In this document: positions 33,380 through 43,675 of the stretch, piece by piece | Position numbering within the stretch: position 1 is the stretch's first letter | Layout: each line of letters begins with the position of its first letter | NCBI GenBank assembly: GCA_014529385.2 | Contig: CM043957.1 | Span: 88,200,381-88,264,380, forward strand | Reading direction: 5' to 3' | Length of the DNA stretch: 64,000 nucleotides | DNA from: Adiantum capillus-veneris | Taxonomy: Eukaryota > Streptophyta > Polypodiopsida > Polypodiales > Pteridaceae | Made by a program: the position numbers and the translations under genes | Notes under the pieces: generated by a model | The model's database searches: none | Seen by the model: only the letters and a program-made list of their open reading frames with translations | Told to the model about the DNA's origin: nothing

Positions 33380-33742
33380 TTATAGCTCATCCGTCCCCTC
33401 AATCACAGGCACCATGTCATCAATTTCTTCGACATCTGAACATTCCGGATCAATATTTTTCGGGTTCCATTCCATTTCATCATCGGAGTTGAGTTCATTT
33501 GCAATTGCTTCGTGTGTTTGAAAGCGCTCGAAGCTTTCTTCTGTGGCACATGTGGCTAACTTTGCTGGCTTATGCACAAGTCGCATGTTACAAAACACAT
33601 ACACCAAGTCCACAACTCGTTTAGGACTTAATCGATTTTGTTTTTTAGTATACACGAAAGCAAACGAAGACCAATTTCTTTCACAGCTACCACTTGAGGC
33701 GGCAACAGACAATACTCTCACAGCCACATGTTGAAGTAACAT
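33380..33742 (-). pseudogene. hAT transposase C-terminal dimerisation fragment
   Basis: This 120-codon minus-strand frame contains V-A-A-S-S-G-S-C-E-R-N-W-S-S-F, then Y-T-K-K-Q-N-R-L-S-P and V-D-L-V-Y-V-F-C-N. The pattern A-x-S-x-x-x-E-R-x-[FW]-S ... K-x-x-N-R-L ... D-L-[VI]-x-x-x-x-N is the hAT dimerisation domain (Dimer_Tnp_hAT), found at the C-terminus of Ac/Tam3-type transposases. An acidic tail follows. The catalytic domain should lie upstream, but instead the sequence changes into an AT-rich tract at 33743. No hAT terminal repeats were found. The frame itself is open, so a domesticated or recently truncated gene cannot be excluded. Confidence 0.75.
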
Positions 33743-34190
33743 ATTTTTTTAAGTTTTCTTTCTTTTTACATTTTTTTTGTCTTTTATGTTTTTTGTTTGT
33801 GGTGTCTTTGTGACTTTTTTTGTGTTTTTAATGTTCTTTTTGAAGTTTTATTGATTTTCAATTTTTTTTGTAAATTTTTATAATTTTCTTCTATTTTTTA
33901 TAATTTTTATATATTTTTTTATTTCATTTAAACTTTTACGTATTTTAATTTTTTTTTCAAGCTTTTTTGTTATTTATTGTAATTTTTTAAAAATAATTAT
34001 TTTTAAAATTTTGTTTAAATATTTTGTTTAATTTTTAAAAAATTTTTCTTTTTGGTTTTTGATTTGTCTTTTCTTTTTTAATATTATTTGAAATTTTTTG
34101 CCTTTTCTTTTTATAAAGTTTTTTGCTTTTTGGTCTTTTCTTTCTTTTTTAATTTTTGGAAATTTTTTTGGAAATTTTTGTTAAAAAGTA
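33743..34190. repeat. 450-bp T-rich low-complexity tract
   Basis: The plus strand is dominated by T with embedded A runs and TTTTTG words, unlike either neighbour. It separates the hAT fragment from the retropepsin remnant. It could be degenerate poly(T)/poly(A) from retroposed sequence or a matrix-attachment-like AT tract. Confidence 0.8.
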
Positions 34191-34539
34191 ACAAAAATGA
34201 AATCAATATTAAATGGAATAAACTTCTTCATTGTTCACACTTGCGAGTTCATCTGTGTGTTCTAGCTCCTATTTGACCAACATTTCCTCTGATATGTCTT
34301 TTGGAGAGACAAAATCAGCATTTGGTTCCTATAGAGTCATAGGCTCTTCTTCCTCGACTTTAGCTATTGAAATGTCACCAATAGTGTCTGAACTTCCTCT
34401 CACTTGCTACACCTCTTCTTTGATTGATTCCAAGTCTTCATATTGCTCGTTTAGGCGCTGGACCTGAAGCATCTTCTTTGGATCTCAGCCCTTCTTCCTG
34501 CAACTTTGCTTCGTTGACTTGTGGCTCCTCCTTTGTACT

Positions 34540-36183
34540 ATGCATTCAAGTTGGACATTTTGTAATCAAGTGTGTTATCGCACACTGATCACAAAGAGCA
34601 CCTATTTCTATATGACCAATATTCGGGCTAGGTATCTGGTTTTGTGCTATCCCCATAGATGATAACCCTGTTTTGAACTTTTCTTGTGCAGTGTTTTGTA
34701 GTGGTTCACTTTGTTTCGTGTCATCCTACGGTGGGGATGTGTGCTCATGCACGTGCTTTGACTGATCATGCGTGAGTGATGGCTTTATTTCCATACTGGG
34801 TTGTACTCCAATCTCTTCAGAGTGATCATTGATATGTGAAGTAGGGTTAGACACACTTACTTCTTGACTCGTAGCTATTCCACTTGTTTGGTTCATCTCC
34901 TCTGCATTTGGTTTTGGCAGTAGTATGTAAGATACTTCATTGGCTGAGAATTCTTGAGAGAAAAAATCTGGGAAATAGAATTTATCCCTTGTCATGCAAC
35001 AATTCATTCGACGCTCAACCCATAGGCTCTTTGGTGTAGGGTTTCCATCGTATTGTGTGATCCATCTTTGCAAAAAGTAATCTGAGTAAATTGGGTCCTT
35101 CCATCTGGTTTCACCGTCCCAAAATAAAAGTAATTGCCCTTCGTCCCTAAGTTGGGCCTCCTCTTTTTTATTAGTAAGAATCTCATCACTCAATGGTATT
35201 TCCAGTTCACGAAGTGAGAAAATGATTTGGCAAAAATCTTCTCTGTGTACAAGAGCTAAACTAACATTACCAGCTAGAGACTTGTAGTTTATGCCTAATG
35301 TTGATCCATCTTCAATGGCATCAAAGTATGTATCATTTTCTTCAAGGTTGTCGTGATTTGTTATCGCTTTGTACCAACTATCAGCTCTATCTTTGTATAA
35401 ACCATTAAATTCTCTCTTTCCTTGGTTTTTCTAGACCAATTTAACTTCCCTTCGATAATAGGCAACTTCTGAGAGGTCCTCTTGGGACAACCACTCTATT
35501 TTTGTTTCAATATTTTGCTTTAGTTGCATGTAGTCTGATCCCCAACAGTCTTGAACCAAACTAGGATGTGGATGTGGTGTGCCTGTGCATGTCTCTATTT
35601 GCACTACCTGAATTGTCGGGGTTTCATTTGTGTCATGCTTGGTCTTGCGGTAGACATTCTCTTCAGCATCCACATAGCATGGTAGTTCCTTGTGGAAACC
35701 CACTAACGTCAGTCGTATCCCTTCTACTTTGACTTTCATGAATGAGATAGATGCACCTCTTTGACTTTGTTGCATCTTATCTAATCCATCTTTGTCTTCT
35801 CCTGGCTGATTATCTTCCTTGTTTGGGCTCCTTGCGTCTGAGGTTCTAGTGGTGAGAGATGCATCATGTGGTGGTGATTTGCATCTAGCACTTTGGATAG
35901 CTCTCATACCTCCCTCCGTTGTAGCAAGTGTAGCAATACCACCCAATGATATTGTCGACATCATTGAGGTATTCACTTCTTGCCTATCTGACCCTTCATT
36001 ATATGAATCACAAGCAGGATCACCCATAGAGTCATTTGTCTTAACTTTGATTTCATCATACTCACATTCTTCATTTGTCTCACACATAACCCTTACCATG
36101 TAGTAGGGGACTATGTCAAACCCATTCTCACCGCAAAATTTTGCTGGTGTGGTCTCATTAACACAAACATCCAAATTAGCCAA
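34540..36183 (-). pseudogene. Retroelement-like polyprotein, region after the protease
   Basis: One minus-strand frame runs from 36183 to about 34540 with only two internal stops (at 35431 and 34726). It follows directly on the protease frame after a one-base frame change. The sequence is acidic and hydrophilic, with W-D-G-E-T-R-W-K-D-P and W-I-T-Q-Y-D near 35110-35050. Near its end (about 34600-34560) it has C-x2-C-x3-H-x4-C, one residue short of a retroviral zinc knuckle. No reverse transcriptase, RNase H or integrase motif is present. I do not recognise the central 450 residues. Such length with so few stops suggests the coding capacity was lost fairly recently. Confidence 0.5.
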
Positions 36184-36952
36184 TATCTGAGTCCACTCTA
36201 GCAGTTCTAACGCCTCTTCCGGGAAAAGGTTCTCTTATGTAAGCATCATCTTCTAAGACCCTCTCTAAGGCATTCTCATTTCTCCCAAAGTCACTACACT
36301 TTGATGCTCCACACATCCAAATTTCTTTCTTTTTGCCCATCCACCTATGGTTTGTTGATCCACGTTGTGTTGCAGAATCAAAATCTTCCACGGGCATTCT
36401 AGTTACATCTCGGTAAGTATGATTTCTCATATTTACACGTGTTGTGGTTTCAGCATGTCTCAAGTATAGATAATCGTAACCCCAATCTTGTACCATCTTG
36501 AGTTGCCCCATGAATGGTCTTCCAAGGATGATTTCATAGTTATTTTTCTTGCCAAAGTCAACTATGGCAAAAGTATGCGCATACTCTATACCACAAGAAG
36601 ACACCACTATCGCTTCTAACAATCCCATGGGTCTTTCCACATGCCCATCAGCTAACTGTAATTTTATTATGGTTGTTCTAAAGGCGGGCCTACCCCACTT
36701 CTCCCATATTCGTTTTGTTGCTATGGCAATTCCTGCTCCGCTGTTAAGTATAGCTTTCGCTTCAATCCCATTGTACTCGAGAGGCAAAGTGGCGTTACCA
36801 TCTTCTCCTTCACGATACTCTCCTACTTTTTTCTCGATCTCATCTAGCTCTTTTTCCAGGAACCTTAACGGGCTTTTGATCCCAAGCATTTTCCTATATC
36901 CGTCCACATACTTGGCTTGATTTTCAAAATTTCTGCCAACGCAATTGTGCAC
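36176..36952 (-). pseudogene. Retropepsin-like aspartic protease domain
   Basis: The frame has L-P-L-E-Y-N-G-I-E-A-K-A-I-L-N-S-G-A-G-I-A-I, where an active-site D-S-G-A would be expected. The catalytic Asp is replaced by Asn, which should abolish activity. Downstream lies N-Y-E-I-I-L-G-R-P-F-M, the I-L-G-R/x-P/x-[FL] motif that ends Ty3/gypsy and caulimovirid proteases. Spacing between the two (about 95 residues) fits the family. The segment belongs to a gag-pol-like polyprotein on this strand. Upstream sequence continues in another frame (36865-37560). Confidence 0.7.
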
Positions 36953-37560
36953 TTCACTGGCGTGGATAGCAAGTCAGTCAAAATTTTTGTGTCCAATTCT
37001 TTTGTCCCTCCTAGCCTCTGTGATGGAACTCTCACAATCTCAGACTTTGTCTCAAAATCTCCCATGTGCTGTGGCAAAGTTCTTAACGATGCAGGTCTAC
37101 TGTCTTCGGAGGCTATCTATCCTACATCACCATGATATGACCTCGCATCAACACTCACTTGTGGTCTATCTAATGTGATTTCAGGAAATGGTGTTGGTCC
37201 AGCATCCTCTTCTCTTTTTTGGGCATCTTGTACAGCCTTCCATAACTCCTCTGGCCACTACTCCTCGACTATAGGAACATAAGGTGGTAAATTCCTCATT
37301 TATTCATCTGTTGTATTTTGGACTACCCTCGAGTCTTGCAACCTTGGCAGTGGTTCTTCCCTATGATCCACCTCTTGTCTCAGCAATTCTTCTACTTTAA
37401 TGCTCTCATCTTTGTGCACTCGGGTGACTATCCTATCCTTCAATTCTGGTGGAGGTGGTTCTAGCAATGCTTGAGCAGTTTCAATGAGCTGCTTACACAT
37501 TTCTAGCCTCTACTTCTCTAGTTCAGGATAAGGATGGGTCATCCATTTTTGTTCTAAGGT
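36865..37560 (-). pseudogene. Retroelement polyprotein, N-terminal region before the protease
   Basis: One minus-strand frame can be followed from about 37560 to 36865 with a few stops (near 37510, 37300, 37260 and 37110). It ends with L-T-D-L-L-S-T-P-V-K-C-T-I-A-L-A-E-I-L, the leader commonly seen just before gypsy-type proteases (a D-x-P-V-x-x-x-x-x-E-[IL] pattern). A frame change near 36930-36950 leads into the protease frame. No capsid motif is recognised upstream. Confidence 0.5.
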
Positions 37561-37829
37561 CTGCCTATTTTTCTGTCAGTAGTTAGTAGGGTTCCTTGCG
37601 ATTAGCGAGATGTTCCCTTGCGGTTAACGATTGGGAAAGTATGCATTTCACAATTAGAAAATAAGTAAATCCTTTGCAAAGGCTCTATTGTTTAGACAGA
37701 GAAAGTCCATGGGTAGCGGCACACTCTTAAGAATAATTGAAAGATACATTTTTGTTGAATTATAGGACAGTGTTCATTAGACCATGTTTGAGAAGGAAAC
37801 ATTTTGGTGATGTTTGAAGGGCTAGATGA

Positions 37830-38200
37830 AAGAACCTGTGGCTGGAATTAATTAAAGAACAATGTTTGTATATGTAAAACAACATGGCAGTAATTAGAAA
37901 ACAAGCTAAAAAGTGTGAGTGTGGGCTGGAAAGTGGGGTTTGGCTAGGGTTGCGAGTCAAGGATGGGTGGTCTTGATTAGTTGAGAAACTCTCCATTCCC
38001 CCTTATTAAGAGAAGCAAATTTAGAGACTCATTGTGCCAAGAGTTGAGATGTCCCAAATATACGTGTCCCTGGAAGCGGTGGACCCTATTAGTCAGATAA
38101 CTTTCACAAGATTACTAGCTAGTTTACACTAAGTCTTATATCATATTTATGGTTTATGGACGTGTCTCTTAAACGTGGGAAAAAAGGCATTGTTTATGGA
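37830..38200 (+). repeat. LTR-like repeat, left copy
   Basis: Diverged similarity to 42290-42585 in the same orientation. Both have a GTGTGAGTGTGGG-TGGAAAGTGG block, GATGGGTGGTC with GATT, AACTCTC and, after an extra 100 bp here, a GTGTCTCTTAAACGTGGGAAA-type block. These may be the two LTRs (or LTR pieces) of one old plus-strand element whose interior lies between them. Alternatively they are two copies of a dispersed repeat. Confidence 0.5.
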
Positions 38201-38284
38201 TTCTAAATATGTCAATGGGATTTCATCTTTATGTTAGAAAGTAGCTTTCATTAGAATCCTTGATTTATCGACCTAGCTTGTGGT

Positions 38285-39320
38285 GTATGACCCTTCCAAA
38301 GAACCAACCACCTATCACACCATAGGTTCACACTAGCCATAGGTCACCTGAGATTTCTAGTGACCATGCCATTGACTTAGAGCTAGGGAGGAGTCAATAT
38401 TTGAGGGATCTTAAGCCACACAGTTCATTGACCATACAGTCATAGGCTGATGTCATTCCTAGTCCATTACTTGTGCTACAGATTTTATCATTAGCTTGGA
38501 GCTAGGTGCTAGCCAGCCATAGACATGGAGCTAGGAGATTGCAAATTTTATTGTTCGTGGAGAGTTCTCTTATCCCTCCTAGTTGCACTAGATCCTTAAC
38601 TCATGCAGATTGATTATGGTGCACTAGATGCATGCACATATACTAGAGGCACTTTATTTCCTTTGGGGTTTTTCCCTCTAGGCATCCAAGTATGAGACCT
38701 TAGTTTAGGATTTTTTTAAATTTGTATTTAGGTAATGGAGCTTTCATTTCCATACTAACACACCTTTCTAGGTGGTAGTGTTTTGTTTGTAATTTTGCAG
38801 CATAGATGGACTTCAACTTTCACATAGCATGGATAGATTGAGCTCCAACATTGATTAATTATTTCCACATCTATAGAGGAGACGCATCACATACCTCCAG
38901 GTGTACTACTTTCCATGATTCATTCTTGTGGATATTTATATTTGCTAATTGTAGTTTTCCATGGTTTGATTGAGTGCATTTAGTTATGTTTTGTTATCTA
39001 CCATTATAGATTTATAATTTTGTCTTCGCTTAGGTCGATTGAACTAGAGTTTAGTCTTATAGATGAGCCTTGAGGTTAGGAGGCCGTGACTTTAGGTTAA
39101 CTCATTTACTTGACCACTAGTCCTAGTTGGTAAAATTATCTGAGTGTTTGAGACCTTAGGAGTGTTTTAGGCATAGAGAGGCTTGCTCACTCAACCAACA
39201 AAACACTAGTAAGAATACAAAGGAAATGGAAGCAAAAAACAAAAGTTCCATAAATGTAAAATAATAGGCTGGAAGAGTAATCCCAGCTTGATCTTGGTAG
39301 TTCACTCTATGGAACGGGTT
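38285..39320 (-). repeat. 1-kb repeat, right copy of the inverted pair
   Basis: The reverse complement of this stretch matches 12930-13945 along its length, for example GTTAACTCATTTACTTGACC near 39095 and CCATGCCATTGACTTAGAG near 38363. The two copies are about 24 kb apart in opposite orientation. Confidence 0.75.
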
Positions 39321-40440
39321 TCTAACCTCACTCCTATCTTATTGCAGACATTCAAGAACCACAAACATGATTGTCAATCCATGGGACAAAGCTGACTCGA
39401 CTAGCGCATAGAGGCTACAAGAGGTTTTCAATCTCTTGGAAAACAACAGACAACTTGCATTTAACTCAAGCTACACTCAAATGACCGTAATCACCAAAAT
39501 CTAGTCACTAATCAACAAACAAATCATAATCGTTACAGCATCAAACGACATCCAAATGTTACAAAACTTCTAGGACATGTTTATAAGACCTAAGCACACA
39601 TGGCTTATGGTCTCAAATCTCACTTTAGGTCAAGTGAAAAAATCGTAATTATTAACAGCAATGAGTTTTTGACCTAGTCGTTTTTGACCTAGAATGCATC
39701 TAAATGTTTAGTAATGATGTCCCAATACCCGCCTATACTTATTTTATGATTTTCTAGCTTAAATTCCTACTTATAATGAAATTAGGCCGCGGGTCGGTGA
39801 TGCCAAAAGCTACGGATTACCATGAAATGTCTACGTCAACGCGTCTAGAGCTCTTACCTGCGGTTGCAACGCAACAAACGACATTGCAATGTGACAACCA
39901 GGAAGGGAGTAGGAATCACGAGAAGGAGAGAAGTGAGTGCCCTTAGCTCACGTTGTGTTCTATTATCCAAAACCTTAATAATAAACTTTACAAATTTCTC
40001 TTTTATACCTTAGCCAAGGTCTATAATGTAAGGTCTCTGACCCCAACCAAAAAGAGCACCCTTGTACCATGAAATGATCATAATGGAAAAAAGTTACTAT
40101 TTTTAGCAATTTTCCGAATTCTGTCAGTGCCATGATGTTTAAAGTGTCATAAAGCTTCGAAATGTGAATTAAAATAATTTTTGTGAAATTTTTTCAAATA
40201 TAGTAAGTTTTTGGTCACCCGACCCGTCTAGTTTTGACCGTCTCGAAAATCTGCACCAGTACCCCGAATTTGAAAAAAAATGCATTTTCGGACCCCGGGG
40301 GCTGCTAAATATGGTAGGTACTCGGGCCAGTACGTCTTAGTTAGAGCTCCCTATAGCAATTTTCGGCATCAAAAATCCGACTCGTATGACCCGTTTTAGC
40401 GTAGAACCAATTTCCCTAAAAATTGTCCGGGGAGGTATCG
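39321..40440. other. Intergenic DNA, no gene recognised
   Basis: I see no coding motif. CCCGGGACT-type GC-rich words near 40260-40450 (GGACCCCGGGGG, GGGGGCCCGGGACTG) contrast with the AT-rich sequence on both sides and lead into a promoter-like stretch. Confidence 0.5.
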
Positions 40441-40680
40441 GGGGCCCGGGACTGTGTGGGAACAGGTTCCAGCCCACTCCAGATCAGCTATAGCAGCTAG
40501 GGGGCGCCCTCTTGCTTTGTGGGAGTCCTGTCAGAGTTTCCAAGCCAGAAACTCAGTCTCAGAACCAGTTAACCAAGACAATCTGACACTTGGTGGGCAG
40601 GGAACTGGACTTGCCATGCTTAACTGGAGAAGCTCCCAGATGCATTTAGCAACCCAGATTGATTTTCAGCTTGAGAGGCC

Positions 40681-40688
40681 TATTTAAA
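40681..40688 (+). promoter_or_regulatory. TATA-box candidate
   Basis: TATTTAAA follows a moderately GC-rich stretch of 240 bp and is followed by a (CA)n run. It resembles a retroelement LTR promoter or a plant core promoter serving the small frame at 41624. Evidence is positional only. Confidence 0.35.
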
Positions 40689-40691
40689 GAC

Positions 40692-40694
<3 letters not shown>

Positions 40695-40763
<69 letters not shown>
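40695..40763. repeat. (CA)n microsatellite
   Basis: About 34 CA units, followed by interrupted CA sequence to about 40808. Confidence 0.92.
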
Positions 40764-40766
<3 letters not shown>

Positions 40767-40808
40767 CTCACACACACACAATGCACACACACACACACCT
40801 ACACACAC

Positions 40809-41623
40809 TCTAGGAAGTTGCTGCCGGAACACACACTTTTTGAAGGAGAAGCAAGGAGGGAGGTGCTGTCAAATTCTTGCCTCAAGAAGCTCGATTAGAT
40901 CAGAGAATCGAGAGGATTATCAGCCCTTAATCATGGTAACCACGGTTTAATTAATGCTTTCTGCAAATCCTTTTCATTACCGCCTAAATTTCTCGTCTAT
41001 TATGCTTATTCCTAGTCGTAATTCTCTATAATTACTCTCTAAATTCTCATTAACCATATTCTATTATGTAATCATCATCCCATAGCTGAATTATTAGCCA
41101 TTCATCACTCTCAATTAATGATTAGAGAATAATTACCAGAATTTTCTCTCTCTAGGCAGTATAGTAATTAATCGGTAAGCTAGTAATTGTGTAGATTGAT
41201 GAGAACCACTCTTTCTATCACGCATTAATATTGTAGCTGATTTAGATTCATCTCTGTTATGCATTAAGATATAATTAAGGTAAGATTAATCTGTCATTAA
41301 GTCTCTAAGAGATGGTTTTTCTCACCTATGCATGCGGTGACTCTGCACCCTCTAATTGCTAGGAAAGAGATTAATCATACTTAATTCATCTCTCTGATAA
41401 TTCCATTAGTGAAATCCTATTATTCTTAATCATGTAAGCCGAGTAATTATCTTTAGAGCCGGTTCCCATAGGATTATGTGCCATCCTTAATGATTGCTTT
41501 ATGAAAAATCTAGATCTATCATATAGGAGGGATTAATTAATGTCACTAATCTACCCATTGGACTGTTCTGATGCTTGCGAACCTTAGCTCTTTCTCCAAG
41601 CTAATCATTTAAAGTAGTGAGAA
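40809..41623. other. AT-rich stretch, no gene recognised
   Basis: The sequence is dominated by ATTAAT, TAATTA and TCTCTA words. A possible 5' UTR intron could start at 40937 (CATG|GTAACC) and end near 41600 (TTTCTCCAAG). That would place the ATG at 41624 in the second exon, but this is a guess from splice-like words. Confidence 0.35.
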
Positions 41624-41794
41624 ATGGCCCCGGTTAAGAGGACTCGCTTCGGTGGTGCCCACGATCGCGAGGCAGGAACGAGCAATGTCAACGGGAAGGG
41701 GAAGGCTCCCATGGAGGAACAAATACTAGCCATCTCACGGGCCATCGATAAAGAAGGGGAAGAGGTAGATCATATTTTTATTCAAGTTGTTTAA
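41624..41794 (+). CDS. Short frame, possible N-terminus of a retroelement gag or a first exon
   Basis: An ATG in a GC-richer patch starts a 56-residue frame (M-A-P-V-K-R-T-R-F-G-G ... G-K-G-K-A-P-M-E-E). The basic, low-complexity start and codon choice look like coding sequence. The last residues may be intron if the GAG|GTAGAT site at 41765 is used. I do not recognise the product. It could be the start of the gag of the LTR element suggested by the repeats at 37830 and 42290. Confidence 0.3.
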   Translation: MAPVKRTRFGGAHDREAGTSNVNGKGKAPMEEQILAISRAIDKEGEEVDHIFIQVV

Positions 41795-42049
41795 ACTAAC
41801 ATTGCATACGCTAGTTAGGAATGCTCATATCCCCAAACATGCTAGAGAAATCCGACGGAAACCTCAGCATTGAAAGCATTGTACATTAAGTTCTAAAGTA
41901 AGAAGGAAATGATTGATGGGAATGCTGTTTGCAATAGGAAAGAATGTCTGCTAGGGAAAATTTAGCTCGGCATGTTCATTCTATTTCCAATGTTGAATTA
42001 GTCATGAACCCCCTCCTGATCACAGGGGCAGAGTTCCTGGTTAAGGGCT

Positions 42050-42150
42050 CTTGAATCCACGACTGCTGGTTAAGCGGTGGATACCCACGTCTGCTGGTTA
42101 AGCGGTGGGAATGTCCATGTCGTGCTTTCTATGCGGTGGACATACCTAGT
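42050..42150. repeat. Short tandem repeat GCTGGTTAAGCGGTGG
   Basis: Two exact copies of CTGCTGGTTAAGCGGTGG (about 42063 and 42089) are followed by a diverged third (TATGCGGTGGACAT near 42130), with CACG/CCATG lead-ins. Confidence 0.75.
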
Positions 42151-42193
42151 TGTACGGGCAGCTAGGCGACAACGGGAGGAGTAAACTCTCACT

Positions 42194-42585
42194 GGAGGGG
42201 GGATGTTGTACCTCCAGAACATTGGAATTTTTATGAATAAGTTTGAGTAGAATTTTTACTAGAATTCTGTCTTGGTGTTGTTTGCAATACTGGTTGAAGG
42301 GCTGTATTAACGAACAATGTGATTCAGAATTAAACAAGGAATCTTTATGTTGAACAACCTTTGTGGTAGTAGTTAGGTCACACAAGGAAGTGTGAGTGTG
42401 GGGGTGGAAAGTGGGGGCTTGGCTCAGGTTGCCAATGCCTACGAGATGGGTGGTCCCGATTGGTCGGTAACTCTCTGTCCCCATTGTGCTTACTTTGATA
42501 TTAGTAATACTCATTGCCCCTAGAGCGGTGAAATCTCGAGTGTACGTGCCTCTGAAACATGGGGAAAAAGGCGCTCGGGGTTTCT
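42194..42585 (+). repeat. Candidate polypurine tract and start of an LTR (right copy)
   Basis: The purine run CTGGAGGGGGGA is followed at once by TGTTGTACC, the usual layout of a polypurine tract and a 3' LTR start. The next 380 bp include the repeat shared with 37830-38200. If correct, a decayed plus-strand LTR element spans roughly 37.7-42.6 kb with almost no coding content. No matching terminal CA or target duplication was found. Confidence 0.4.
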
Positions 42586-42684
42586 CTCCTCTTGGAAGGT
42601 GGGTCTTAGGATCGCTAGATAGTTCGAGTACGCTTCCCCTGTGAGGTGGAGCTAGATCTCCCTGCTAGTAGGCTCGAACTCGAC

Positions 42685-43317
42685 TCACTTTATGATGAGA
42701 GATCGTCCGCTAGTCGAATCTTGAACCATTTTGTTTGCTTCCGCAATAGATCTAGTGGCCACCGGGTTCACCATCAGATCCGCCATTGGAAACGGCGGGG
42801 TGGGGACCTCACATATAATGTGTAATGTCCGGCACCCAAGACCTTTGAGGCTCCACAACTTATTGTATTTGCAACCTAGGCACACTAAATGACATATTCT
42901 TTACATTTTGGAACTCCCAGTGAGCCCGTAACGCATTAAAAATATTACAATGGCTTGAAATAAATTGGGAATTTACAATACATGACCATTTTGGAAAATG
43001 TAAAAAATGTGTAACTCCAATCTTTACTGCTTCTTCATGTTCATTTTTTATGTGAATCCATAAGGCTCGTCCTTTAGAAGCTTCTGTTAACTGACCTCGA
43101 CTCATTTAACATTCTCCCCTTTGATTTTAGTGCCCGTCCTTGGGCACTGTTGAAAAGTGTCCGTGGAGGCTGTGGAAGGTTTTTGATTGGTTGATGATGG
43201 GCTGATCGTCTTCATTTGTCGTTGAATTTGTTGATGAGGTTCAATTTGCTGCAGCGTCTTCATTGGTCTGAAGTTATTTGATGTGAGAGATGATGCATTT
43301 TTCTGTTGTAATAACAT
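42685..43317 (-). pseudogene. Minus-strand coding-like or LTR-like sequence, unassigned
   Basis: Three overlapping minus-strand frames occupy this stretch. One gives F-L-H-F-P-K-W-S-C-I-V-N-S-Q-F-I-S-S-H-C-N-I and another M-A-D-L-M-V-N-P-V-A-T-R-S-I-A-E-A-N-K-M, both with a coding look. On the same strand, CAAAGGGGAGAATGTTAAAT (43124-43105) looks like a polypurine tract followed by an LTR start. The two readings conflict. I cannot tell whether it is a decayed gene or an LTR end. Confidence 0.3.
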
Positions 43318-43675
43318 AATGATGAGGTTGCTATTCGTTTATGAAAAGGATGTACAAGGGAAGTAGAATGATGAGGTTCTAAATTAGGGTCTAATACCTG
43401 GATGACCAAAGGGAAAAGCTCAGTGGGAAAAAAGTGCCTTTGTGATAAAGTACTTATTAGCATGGAAAATATTAATAAAGTACTCAAGGGATTATTTGCT
43501 GATAGATATGGAATTAAAAAGGCACGAAATATGAGAGGGTAGCATGATGAAACATTGGTTTGCCTGCTATAGTCCACTCAAGGTGCATAGGTGGAGGCAA
43601 AGAAAAAATTGTCTAATGCATATTGTCCAATGGTGGGACTTCCTATATATGCATACACAAAAATGCATGGAAAAC
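43318..43675. other. Short stretch left of gypsy copy B
   Basis: It holds a third, short copy of the 12.9-kb repeat family (43375-43445) and otherwise no recognisable feature before the LTR start at 43676. Confidence 0.5.

Noticed and set aside
35819-36103. 94-codon plus-strand frame
   Set aside because: Antisense of the longer minus-strand polyprotein frame.
36549-36920. 123-codon plus-strand frame
   Set aside because: Antisense shadow of the protease-like frame on the minus strand.
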